DNA of 64,000 nt, taken from the NCBI GenBank assembly GCA_016785225.1, contig JAFBJZ010000911.1, positions 1 to 64,000 of the forward strand. Direction: 5' to 3'. The DNA is from Psettodes erumei. Its lineage: Eukaryota; Chordata; Actinopteri; Pleuronectiformes; Psettodidae. This document shows positions 1 through 10,416 of this stretch, in pieces; the first letter of the stretch is position 1, and each line of letters starts with the position of its first letter. Position numbers and translations under genes: made by a program. Below the pieces are notes generated by a model that was not told the DNA's origin, did no database searches, and saw only the letters and a program-made list of their open reading frames with translations.

Positions 1-341
1 GGATGGTGTTTTATACACTCCCCATAGCATAAAAGGCCTTAATAATGCCAAAAAAGGTCACAAAAGGTCACATAACGGTATGTCAAAAAAATAAAAAAAA
101 CGACATAAAAAATGTCAAAAATGACAAAAAATATTTTGTCCTGAAAATGCACCAAAACATCAAAGGATGGTGTTTCATACACTCCCCATAGCATAAAAGG
201 CCACAATAATGCCAAAAAAAGTCACAAAAGGTCACATAACGGTATGTCAAAAAAATGAAAAAAACGACATAGTATAGTATGTCAAAAAATGTCAAAAATG
301 GCCAAAAATATTTTGTCCTGAAAATGCACCAAAACATCAAA
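1..341 (-). repeat. Satellite array, two diverged ~164-177 bp units (minus orientation)
   Basis: Two head-to-tail units begin at 1 and 165 and the copy ends near 341 (periods 164 and 177). Read on the minus strand they carry the same landmarks, in the same order, as the larger array at about 3006-4592: TTTGATGTT, then TGCATTTT, then a T-rich block, then CATACC, then GACCTTTT, TGGCAT, and finally TTATGCTATGG followed by AGTGT. It is therefore the same satellite family in inverted orientation and more diverged. The array probably continues left of the window. The open frame across it on the minus strand is a by-product of the repeat. Confidence 0.8.
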
Positions 342-371
342 GGATGTAAACCATCTCTATGAGTCAGAGGT

Positions 372-645
372 ATGCGTGTTTGTGTGTGTGTGGCTGGTTG
401 TCTAACATGTAGCTGTATGCATGATGTGTGGGGTGGGATGATGTGTGCAGGGAGGGGGTGTGTGTGCTTCTGTGTGTTTATGTGTGTATATGTGTGTAAA
501 ATTATGAATAATGGAAAGGATGCCTATAGGAGCATGAGGGCCAGGAGGAGGGCAGATGGTCGCCTGCTGATAGGACAGAATCCAAGCAACAGGGTCCTCC
601 AGAGAGCTGGGTTCTGAACTGGCTTAACACACACACACACACACA
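372..645. repeat. TG-rich imperfect microsatellite and short (AC)n tract
   Basis: From about 372 to 500 the plus strand is dominated by imperfect TG/TGTG runs. An (AC)n tract of about 9 units follows at 627-645. The short open frames over this stretch are low-complexity and not coding. Confidence 0.7.
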
Positions 646-3005
646 AATTTTCACGCATCTTTCTTTTCTTTTCTTTTTTCTGAAATCACCCTCTTTGCCC
701 TAAAATTCAACAGCAGCTTTTAAATTTAACACGACTAACTCAACTCTATAGCGAGTACCAGACGAGATCATTCTTTCCAGGAAACTTGGAAAGCTACAGA
801 TTTGTAAAATAAGGCATTTTATCTTCCTAAACTGCCAGGAATTGAATTCTGATTCATAGTCTGTCTAAAATTGCATATGTTCCAAATGAAACTCTCCCCA
901 GGTTGATAGATTCTCTACAACCCCTCAGTACCATCAGTCTAAAGCTCTGGTCTGTTCATAAGTTATAATTAAGGGGGGAAAGCCTTGTCTCATCAAAAAC
1001 AATCCCTGACTGCATTAACGATCACAATTACCCTCCAGATAACCCAAGCCTATACTTTTAACCTTCAAAAATCCACTAGGTGGCATCAGCACACTCTTCC
1101 TGGTTTGGCCATTGATCAGCCCAAGCAAAGAATTAAAAAAAGACATGAAGTGAAGACAACCATAAGAAAACAGGCGTGCGGGACATTAAGACAACCACAA
1201 TTCGAACAGGTGAAATCAGACAAAAAAAATTCTTCTTCAACAAACTACTCAAAAATGTCTGAAGCGAGAATCAAGTTCAATATTAACATTTGATCTGGAA
1301 GTAGAAAAATTATGATATTTCAATTTTCCACAATTTTCCACACAGTTCATTCAATGTTTACTGTGTATGCATACATATTTTGCATTTCTAAAATTGTTCA
1401 AATTGGCGTCAAAATGATACATAGGACACGTTTGTAATTATTTTATTATGTATAATAAAGGCTAATGGCCAGATTATACATAAAATACTAATAAATCCAG
1501 TTCATATTGTATCGCTTTCTGTACTAAACCTGTAATTAGGCCCACATTATGTTGCTGTGTGTGCCTCTTTTAAGCCATCGTTTACAGCCAGGCCTACCGT
1601 CTGGGACATTTGCAATGCATTTACTGTTTTGATTTTCCGAATTCTGTTCTCATCGTGCTCGTCAATTCGTTTACATATTTATCTCGATGGAAAATATTAA
1701 TGAATCCTATGTATTTCAATTTTAGGCCATTCATTGACTGGCTGTCTGAGCATCCACATGGATTATCTCCCCACACAACAATATCAGTGTACATCAGCGG
1801 TAGTAAACACTTTACAGAAACAGCTGAAGGACAATTTTAAGCAACCGAGACGGATTGATAAAATCCATAATTATAATGCAAGGCCGCGCACAAGACAAAA
1901 AAAAGAAAAAAGAAAAATGAAAGCTTGTTGCCAGAGTTGCGGCTTTTCCTGAAGCTCAATAAACGTGCAAAGACTGCAGTGTTATAGAAAACAATTACGA
2001 TTTAATGACAAAAAGCATATAGAAATTGTGCAATCGTTGATTTCTTTTCCCCCTCTCTCAGTTTGATCACAGATTTCAGGTCAATGCTATTTCGTTTTGG
2101 TTTTGTTGATTCTTTTTTTTTATTACCCCACCCCAGAAACTCAAATTCATCTGAAGGATTAGAGCGATGTAGTCAGATTTCCAATGCATTGGAGATATCA
2201 GGCCTCATTTTAATCTAAGGTGAATTATTATGTAATTTGCCCTCGATTAGAGAAAATGCTTAAAAAATACATAAAATATTGCTTTACTTAATTTGTATTG
2301 ATTGGCGATAAAAGAATTTTAAAGGGTACAAATTGCTTATGCAACTACTTTGACATCAACTGGGCCTATTACATTCATAAAGTTTTTAAAACGTCTCATG
2401 GAAAATCTTTGTAAAATTCATCTTATGTGTCTATTCAAATGTTATATTTTCTTTCCAGTTATCTACACCCTTCAGTTGGATTTGTGTTTCTGAATTTCTA
2501 TGTTTCTTTCAATTTCACTCAGAGAATAAATCTCCAACACATGGTGGATTTCCCCCCCACATAAGTAACCTCGGTTGTTCATCACAGGATTTAAAGTGGC
2601 ACAAGAACATGTGTTTGTGTTTGTGCTTTGGCACAGACTGACAGAGAAAACGGAACAAACAAACATACAAACAAACAAACGAAGCTACACAAAAACGAAT
2701 GGAGATACATCCCACAAATAGTCTTCTCAGTGAATGAATGAGTCGTACAGTTGTAGTAGAGCCACTGCGGCCAGAGCTGGTACCAAGATATATTCAGTTT
2801 CTTTTTGTTTTTTTGTTGTTTTTTTATATTCTTAGGAAAGGAAGGCAAATGGGCTGGATTGCTTTGATATTTCCAGCCGGAAAGTCTCGGGTTTTTCTCT
2901 TCACAGCATTTTGGAAAAGTACAGAAATAACATAATAAACAGCAAAAACACACTGTAAACAGGCGCCCAGAAATGTCTGCACAGAAAGAAAAGCATTAAA
3001 GTCTT
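646..3005. other. AT-rich intergenic stretch with no supported gene
   Basis: I see no exon chain, tRNA or recognisable transposase here. Short open frames (for example 985-1293 plus) match no family I know and lack supporting splice sites. An (AAAC)n-like tract lies at about 2653-2685. A CTCF-like motif at 1073-1086 is listed separately. Confidence 0.5.
1073..1086 (+). promoter_or_regulatory. CTCF-like motif, plus orientation
   Basis: The plus strand reads CCACTAGGTGGCAT, which fits 13 of 14 positions of the vertebrate CTCF core CCASYAGRKGGCRS. Function is inferred from the motif only. Its orientation points toward the minus-oriented match at 51415-51428. Confidence 0.3.
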
Positions 3006-4592
3006 TTATTTTTTCCATTTTTGGACTTTTTCGCCATACTGCGGGTTGACGATTTTTCCAGTTTTCATGACATGCTATTCTATGACCTTTTGGCATTTTT
3101 GCAGCAGCTATGCTGTTATGCTATGGAGTGTTCATAAAACACTGTTCATGCATTTTTTGGCAGTTTTAGACATTTTTAATTTTTTCCATTTTTGGACTTT
3201 TTCGCCATACGGTTGACGATTTTTCCAGTTTTCATGACATGCTATTCTATGACCTTTTGGCATTTTTAGCACCTATTATGCTATGGAGTGTTCATAAAAC
3301 ACTGTTCTTTGATGTTCTGATGCATTTTTTGGCAGTTTTAGACATTTTTAATTTTTTCCATTTTTGGACTTTTTTTTTCGCCATAGGGTTGACGATTTTT
3401 CCAGTTTTCATGACATGCTATTCTATGACCTTTTGGCATTTTTAGCACCTATTATGCTATGGAGTGTTCATAAAACACTGTTCTTTGATGTTCTGATGCA
3501 TTTTTTGGCAGTTTTAGACATTTTTAATTTTTTCCATTTTTGGACTTTTTCGCCATACCGATTGGTTGACGATTTTTCCAGTTTTCATGACATGCTATTC
3601 TATGACCTTTTTGGCATTTTTAGCACCTATTATGCTATGGAGTGTTCATAAAACACTGTTCTTTGATGTTCTGATGCATTTTTTGGCAGTTTTAGACATT
3701 TTTAATTTTTTCCATTTTTTGGACTTTTTCGCCATACCGCGGGTTGACGATTTTTCCAGTTTTCATGACATGCTATTCTATGACCTTTTGGCATTTTTAG
3801 CACCTATTATGCTATGGAGTGTTCATAAAACACTGTTCTTTGATGTTCTGATGCATTTTTTGGCAGTTTTAGACATTTTAATTTTTTCCATTTTTGGACT
3901 TTTTCGCCATACCGCGGGTTGACGATTTTTCCAGTTTTCATGACATGCTATTCTATGACCTTTTGGCATTTTTAGCACCTATTATGCTATGGAGTGTTCA
4001 TAAAACACTGTTCTTTGATGTTCTGATGCATTTTTTGGCAGTTTTAGACATTTTTAATTTTTTCCATTTTTGACTTTTTCGCCATACCATGGGTTGACGA
4101 TTTTTCCAGTTTTCATGACATGCTATTCTATGACCTTTTTGGCATTTTTGAACAGCTGTTATACTATGGAGTGTTCATAAAACACTGTTCTTTGATGTTC
4201 TGATGCATTTTTTGGCAGTTTTAGACATTTTAATTTTTCCATTTTTGACTTTTTTTTTCGCCATACCGCGGGTTGACGATTTTTCCAGTTTTCATGACAT
4301 GCTATTCTATGACCTTTTTGGCATTTTTAGCAGCTATTATGCTATGGAGTGTTCATAAAACACTGTTCTTTGATGTTCTGATGCATTTTTTGGCAGTTTT
4401 AGACATTTTTAATTTTTTCCATTTTGGACTTTTTTTCGCCATACCGGGTTGACGATTTTCCAGTTTTCATGACATGCTATTCTATGACCTTTTTGGCATT
4501 TTTAGCAGCTGTTATACTATGCAGTGTTCATAAAACACTGTTCTTTGATGTTCTGATGCATTTTTTGGCAGTTTTAGACATTTTAAATTTTT
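3006..4592 (+). repeat. Tandem satellite, nine ~176 bp units
   Basis: The landmark TTGACGATTTT recurs at 3046, 3213, 3389, 3566, 3744, 3919, 4094, 4273 and 4449, giving spacings of 167, 176, 177, 178, 175, 175, 179 and 176. Units are very similar, differing by small indels in T runs and by short changes after CGCCATA. The first unit is shorter, lacking the TTTGATGTTCTGA segment, and later units differ slightly (AGCAGCTGTTATAC versus AGCACCTATTATGC). Each unit holds AGTGTT-CATAA-AACACT, a 6-bp inverted repeat able to form a hairpin. The repeated peptides predicted here are translation of the satellite, not a protein. Confidence 0.93.
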
Positions 4593-5749
4593 GAAACAGT
4601 ATCTTATACATTTCTTATGTAAGAAATCCTTTAGGTATGTTGCAGCAGGTTCGAAAGTCTGTAAAGAGTGACTTGCACTCCACAAATCTATTAAATCTCT
4701 TAAATTGATTTTTTTTTTTTTACACACACACGCATCCGTGTATGGAGCCCTCCAGAACACAGGGTGTCACTAAAGTGTTATTTCAATCTTTTTTTTGCCA
4801 ACTCAACCCCTGCAGTGATAAGACTTTGACTGAACTTGAGAAAGTCGTATCCTGGAAAAATCTAAAAAAGGTAAATATGACTGTTTCTGGAGGTGTACCA
4901 GAGAAATAACGCTGTTTTTTCCGGCCTTTTATTGTGACGTTATACATAATCTTACGGATAATCGATGTTTTGCCCCGTTCACTCTCACCAAGAACCACAT
5001 CGCTTCAACGACCAAATCTTTATGTTATGACGATTAGTTTCATAAACAGTTTAAACAGCCCGAGAATAAATAGACGTAATAAAAACAGCCTGCTGGCCTA
5101 ATTTTCTTTGATTTGTAGCTTTTATGGATTCGAGTGCCTCTGGGAATTCCACTCTGATCCGAAGAGCCGCGAATATAAAACTGCGTTTAATACTTGATCG
5201 TATTCAAAGTCCAGGGTAAAATGTCTGAATGAAACGTAACAATAGGTTAATGTGGCCTTTTTTTAAAGAACGAGATTACCAACATTGCTCCTTTCTGCTG
5301 GTGCAGTTACTTTCAGTCACAGTCGACTGTTATATGTTAATCGATAACCATTTGCACCCTGCCAACCATTTTGTTCAGACGTTTTAGAATGGCGTATGTG
5401 TTGAGTGTATAGATTTTGTAAGTGGCATTTATCCTCATGCAGAATCATTGTGGAACACATGTTCCTGATATTTGCTTTTTATTTTTTTTAATTTAGAAAA
5501 CGCCGCACCCTGCATTGATGCAGGTTTTTACATTGACATTTGATTTGTTTTTAGTTTTTAAGGATCCTTGATATGATGGCAGTGGTCTGCAGCAGTGGTC
5601 AAATTAAAAAGGTGTAACTTAAGTGGAAAAAAAGGTGTTCTGCTGACTGCACTCTGACAGCCACTGATAGTTCATTGCTGAAATGTGTTGATGTCGCCAT
5701 ATGTCAACTCATAGCATTGTTTTTCTTTTTTTGTTTTTTTCCTTATTAG
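4593..5749. other. Upstream region of l3hypdh; first untranslated exon not resolved
   Basis: AT-rich sequence between the satellite and l3hypdh. A polypyrimidine tract ending in TTATTAG at 5749 looks like a splice acceptor seven bases before the ATG, so an untranslated first exon probably lies in this stretch. A TATAAA at 5174-5179 and a CAGG|GTAAAA donor-like site near 5211-5219 are possible parts of it, but I cannot confirm them. A minus-strand open frame (4783-4998) with a P-loop-like GESERGKTS is discussed under findings. Confidence 0.4.
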
Positions 5750-5756
5750 CACTGAG

Positions 5757-8032
5757 ATGAAAATACAGCTTCCACCCCACAATGGAGAGGAGCTCTCTGT
5801 GGTTGACATGCACACAGGTGGAGAACCTTTACGGATCATCCTTGGCGGCTACCCAGAGGTCAAAGGCAACAGCTTGCTGTCCAAGCGGCGTTATGTCCGG
5901 GAACACCTGAATCATCTGAGGACGGTGTTGATGTACGAGCCAAGGGGGCACTATGACATGTATGGTGCCCTGATCGTAGAGAGTGAGATACCAGAGGCAG
6001 ATCTTGGGGTGCTGTTCATGCACAATGAGGGTTACAGCACCATGTGCGGACATGGCGTCATCGCACTCGGACGCTTTGCTGTAGACTACAAACTGGTTAA
6101 AGAGGCGCAGTCACCAGAGACACAAGTGAACATACATTGTCCCTGTGGTCTGGTGAAGGCATTTGTTGAGTACTGTGATGGCAAAACAGGAGGAGTGAGG
6201 TTTCTCAGTGTGCCAGCATTTGCATTTGCAACAGGTAGGAAACTCACCTTGATTTTTCCCCCCAATAAGGTGTTTTTACATTTCATCGGACGAACTAAAT
6301 GACTCTTCACCAGATGTGACAGTGACAGTGGAAGGGTTTGGCGACGTGGTGGTCGACATCAGCTATGGAGGAGCCTTCTACGCCTTTGTGAATGCCCAGA
6401 GGTTTGGCCTAGATGTGACCAAGTCCAAGACCCGGGACCTAGTGGATGCAGCCTCAGCAGTGACAAGCGCTGTCAAATCTCAGGTGAGACACTGATATTG
6501 TGCAACTTGTGATGAATTACTACACACAGTAACCCCAGTGCAGGCATTAGCAGATGTGATTGTGATGAGCACAATGAATAATTTACTTCTTACCAATTAA
6601 AATATGATACATGGTAGGCTTTTAGAGGCTTCTATGCATTTTTAAAAGAAAATACATGGATTAATATGATGAGATTCAAATATAGTACATGACCAAATGT
6701 ATGCAGACATCAGAGAATTGCACCCATATCCAACCCTCCTTTAAAGATTTAGGAACCTGGCTACAGGGATTTGCTCTGCTTCAGCCACAAATAGCGTTAA
6801 AATATCTAAAATATTATTGTGTGCTGCAGCAGTAGCATTTCCCAGGGGGGCAAACACAAAAAAGAACAGCCCAGGATGAGAAGTATTAGGAACATATTGC
6901 ATATGTTGATATTACCTGTTTTTTTTGTTTTTTTAACTTACTCACCTCCTAGGTGAAGCTGCACCACCCAACCAGCGACGATCTGGCCTTCCTTTATGGC
7001 ACCATCCTCACAGATGGAAGAGACAATTACTCCTCTGATCCCACCGTCAATATCTGTGTATTTGCAGAAGCTCAGGTATGTCAGCAATGCTGGTCCTGAG
7101 AAAACACCACCTTATCTTTTGAAATGTCATTGCAAAGCAGTTGCACAAATGGGTGAAATGTGAAGTGTTACAAAGGCAAAAAAATAAATATGCTGTGTGG
7201 ATTATGACTATTCGAACCTGGTTTAAATATGTTCTCAGGTGGACCGAAGCCCCACTGGTTCTGGTGTCACAGCTCGAGTGGCTCTTCAATATCACAAAGG
7301 TCTCATCCAGCTCAACCAGACCAGGATGTTTGAGAGTGGAGCCACTGGATCCCAGTTCACAGGAAGAGCCGTCGAGGTAACCGAGTCTCCTACTTCTGTG
7401 TCTTTAATGATGCTTCCCATTGTTTCAAGGTTACAGGTCCAGGGTTTAACCACATGTGCAGGGACAGGCTCAGAAACTTTTAAATGGTAGGGTGGAGAGG
7501 ACTTAAACTGATGAGTGGGATTGACATTAAATTATTGACTATGCTGGCTCAGTAAATAATAGTTTGACAAATTAACATTTTAAATATTTAAGCATTTAAA
7601 AGTTTTATTTGAATTCAGATTGTCTCATCAGTGAATGAGGGAATGTACTCATATCAAATTCATCGTAAATGGTTGTACATGGAATATTGTTTAACCTATT
7701 GAAGTATAAGTTAAAATAAGAATTACATATGAATATGGATTTTATTTCCCACCTGAAGCTGAATTTGTTCACCTGTGCCTCACAATCCCTGAGGAATAGG
7801 CACAAGTGAATTTAAGTAGTGTAAAACACATCTATCATTAAAAAAAGATACAACTTAAATATATTTAATAGTGATGTTTGTGATTCTGTTTTATGCATCT
7901 AATCAGGAGACCAAGTGTGGAGACTTCAGGGCTGTAGTGGTGGAAGTTGCCGGCAGAGCTTTTTACACTGGAGTTTCACACTTTGTGCAGGAGGCAGAGG
8001 ACAAGCTGACACACGGGTTTCTGCTGAAGTGA
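5757..8032 (+). CDS. l3hypdh: trans-3-hydroxy-L-proline dehydratase (L3HYPDH), 5 exons, 344 aa
   Basis: Dehydrates trans-3-hydroxy-L-proline to pyrroline-2-carboxylate; cytosolic enzyme of the proline racemase superfamily. Coding exons: 5757-6234, 6314-6483, 6953-7075, 7239-7376, 7907-8032 (478, 170, 123, 138 and 126 nt, total 1035 = 344 codons plus TGA), all bounded by GT-AG. The start is the first ATG after a polypyrimidine-AG at 5749 and gives the expected opening, with SVVDMHTGGEPLRI at residues 14-27. The catalytic cysteine is Cys97 in MCGHG. The second catalytic position is Thr263 in DRSPTGSG; true proline racemases have Cys there, so the dehydratase assignment is firm. The human protein is about 354 aa. 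The gene is intact and convergent with daam1, as in human. A plus-strand AATAAA lies 269 bp past the stop. Confidence 0.95.
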
Positions 8033-8236
8033 GCCTCAATGACAGGTTTTTCATTTAAACACAGTTACAGATAAATATGGTACATGGTAAACCATGGATA
8101 TGGTTTAAATAATGTTCAGTATTGTTTTTGGGAATTACCTTAAAATGTTTTATGTTTAGAATAGCATCTTAACAGTGGCCCAAGTGTGAACATTTGCAAT
8201 GGACTTTGAGGAGTCCTGTTGAGTGGCAGATACTTA

Positions 8237-8250
8237 CCATTAGATGGCGC
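8237..8250 (+). promoter_or_regulatory. CTCF-like motif in l3hypdh 3' region
   Basis: Plus strand CCATTAGATGGCGC fits 13 of 14 positions of the CTCF core consensus. Motif evidence only. Confidence 0.25.
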
Positions 8251-8300
8251 TATAAGTCTGTATACTGTCAGGGTCTTTGAAGTTCAATACTCAAAAGCAT

Positions 8301-8306
8301 AATAAA
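8301..8306 (+). terminator. l3hypdh: Polyadenylation signal AATAAA for l3hypdh
   Basis: The first AATAAA downstream of the l3hypdh stop codon is 269 bp past it. A second AATAAA at 8675-8680 could give a longer 3' UTR. Confidence 0.55.
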
Positions 8307-8413
8307 GATTCTTCTCTCCCATTCAAGGCTGTGGTGGCTAAAGTGACTAATTGATGAGAATTCTCTCAAGGGTGATTGTGAACTGAACAAAAACACTCAG
8401 CTGTTTTCTCCCA

Positions 8414-8419
8414 TTTATT
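8414..8419 (-). terminator. daam1: Possible polyadenylation signal for daam1
   Basis: TTTATT on the plus strand reads AATAAA on the minus strand. I found no other canonical AATAAA or ATTAAA between here and the daam1 stop at 9712. If used, the daam1 3' UTR is about 1.3 kb and ends next to the l3hypdh poly(A) site. Confidence 0.35.
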
Positions 8420-9711
8420 TTCATCAGGTCATTGTACAATGGAAGGCAATATTTAAATTAGAAAAGTTCATTGGAGGTGTCTGGCCCTGGATGGATTCAC
8501 ACAAATTGAGATCAGAAGTTACATGTCCACATGTGTGGTTTTCCTTCTTGCAGAAAGCCTTACATTAGCTTCACAGAATTTAAAATCAGGATGTTGTTTC
8601 TAACTGTCGTACTGTTTGTTTTTGTAAATGGTGTGATTCCAGCCAGCGTGCAGAAAATATTTTTCATCTGTTCAAATAAAAACATTAAAAGGAGGGCAGT
8701 CCCTTCAGAGGGAAAACATAAGTGTATTGCATTGACTGGTAATGGCATTTCGCATAGTAACTATGAATTCATATGTGCATGTCTAACAAGCACGCAACCT
8801 TTATATATAGATATATCTAACCAATGCATTGAGTGTCCACACTTGTTGTGAAATTGCAGATTAGGCCCAGGCCTTTGAGTACCCACTCAACAATTAAAAT
8901 CAACACAGTTAAGGCCAGCTTTTAACAGGAAAAAGTTCAAATTAAACATACAGTGATCAGTTGCACATCACTAATGAGGAATAAAAAAAACAACAACAAA
9001 AAAACAAAAACTTGCGGCTTCTCACTTATGTCCCTTGCAGTTAAAACTACATTTGTTTAAAGATGCAGCGTCTCAGTCCTTCAATAATAGTGACTGCAAG
9101 AGCATGGCGGCTTCAAGGAGGAGTTCAGATTCAGTCCTTTTTAAAAATGATCACTTGGACAATTCAGGTGTGCAAAAGCAGCCCCTCTCAATCTATGAAA
9201 TCAGCCCGTAGAAAATGGCCCCTTGTTTTTTTTTTTTTTTTTTTAAACGGAATCATCCTCCTGTTTGGATCGAGCATCAAGCATCAAGGAGCCTAAAAGT
9301 TGCACCTCTCACTCTTGTGCATAGATTCTGAAGTACAAAAACAGCACAGGATGCATCCCGTCAAACAACCGCGACCGTCTCTTACACCTGGGCCTGCATG
9401 ACATCTACTTAAAAACATTTCCTTTGACCAAACTGATCCTCCAGCAGGAATTGGCAGATTTGGTCATCAATATCAGTTTTTGGCTTTTGCTCCGTTTTAA
9501 CAACAAAATCTGAAAGGATGTGGTCCAAACATGTTGTGCTGTGTGTGTGGCTCTGTTGCGATGATGCGAGGCCATGGTCCATCAGAAATAGCTGGGTGGG
9601 AGCAGTTCTGAGGAATGTGAATGTCAGTTTGACCCAGAGGGAATCACACGTTGATGGGGGGTGTGGGGTAGTGGTGGTGGTGGTAATAATGATAATGATC
9701 CAAACCTCTGT

Positions 9712-10416
9712 TTAGAAGTTGAGCTTTGTGACCTGCCGCTCTCTGCTCGAGTCTGTTGTCTGACTGTTGATACGCTTGCGATTGCGTTTCATCTTGGACA
9801 AGTCCTTGTCAAAGACCTCACCCGATCGCAGCGCCGACACCAAATCGTCAAACTCGCCGCCGTCATCCTCTCCGTTCGCCTTCGCTTTCCGGGCCTTTCG
9901 CTCCCTCTCCCTCTGTTCTTTCAGCTGATGGCACAGAAGTGAAAGTTAAAATATTGAGAAATACCCCAATTCACTTCCTTGTCAAGAGTTAGAAGAGAAG
10001 ACTGAAACCACTCCCCTGTCTGTCTCTTGTTTTACAATAGTTGCATGTCTCGCTTTATCTGAGTTACCTCTGATTTTCTGGTATATTTCCAACGATACCC
10101 CTCAAAACTGCAGTTAATTCAAACAAGTTGGGATCTACAGTGACACCTCTTGAGTTGAAAATTAGGTGTTAGGCAGATTAGGTGTTTTATCATAGCTGTA
10201 GTTCCTTTTGTCAAGAATCATATGGAAATGGCGACCATCGCATACCTGAGCTTCCATCTTGGCCCTGCGCTCCTCCTCCTCTTTGCGTTTTCGCATGTTC
10301 TCGTTCTCCTGCTGAGCCTCGGCGAATGACTGCAGGAACTGGTCAAAGATGCCAAAGAACTCCTCTGGCTGCATCTTACTGGCATCTTCGCCAAAGTGCT
10401 TCACTGCCCTCAGGAA
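9712..10416 (-). CDS. daam1: daam1 last two coding exons: FH2 tail and DAD
   Basis: Exon 10246-10416 (57 codons) starts FLRAVKHFGED and ends in the highly charged helix EEEERRAKMEAQ that closes FH2. Exon 9712-9924 (70 codons plus TAA) holds the Diaphanous autoregulatory domain, DDLVSALRSGEVFDKD, at about residues 1036-1051, then a basic patch KRNRKR and the end TKLNF. In the formin family the DAD binds the N-terminal inhibitory domain and keeps the protein closed until Rho or Dishevelled releases it. Confidence 0.95.

Larger units (their letters stand above)
8033..9711. other. Convergent 3' regions of l3hypdh and daam1; no gpr135
   Basis: This 1.7 kb gap holds the 3' UTRs of the two convergent genes. 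In human, as I remember it, the intronless receptor gene GPR135 lies between them; no GPCR-length open frame is present here. Only short frames occur (for example 8531-8851 plus), with no recognisable domain. A simple (GGT)n/(AAT)n stretch lies at 9674-9702. Confidence 0.6.

Noticed and set aside
985..1293. 102-codon plus-strand open frame
   Set aside because: No known domain, lysine/glutamine-rich low-information sequence, no splice or promoter support.
3239..3922. Plus-strand open frames with repeated peptides (LLAFLAPIMLWSVHK)
   Set aside because: They are the satellite unit translated; frame and length follow the 176-bp period, no start context or gene structure.
5174..5219. TATA box and first exon for l3hypdh
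   Set aside because: TATAAA is about 40 bp from a donor-like site, leaving almost no exon; not convincing without transcripts.
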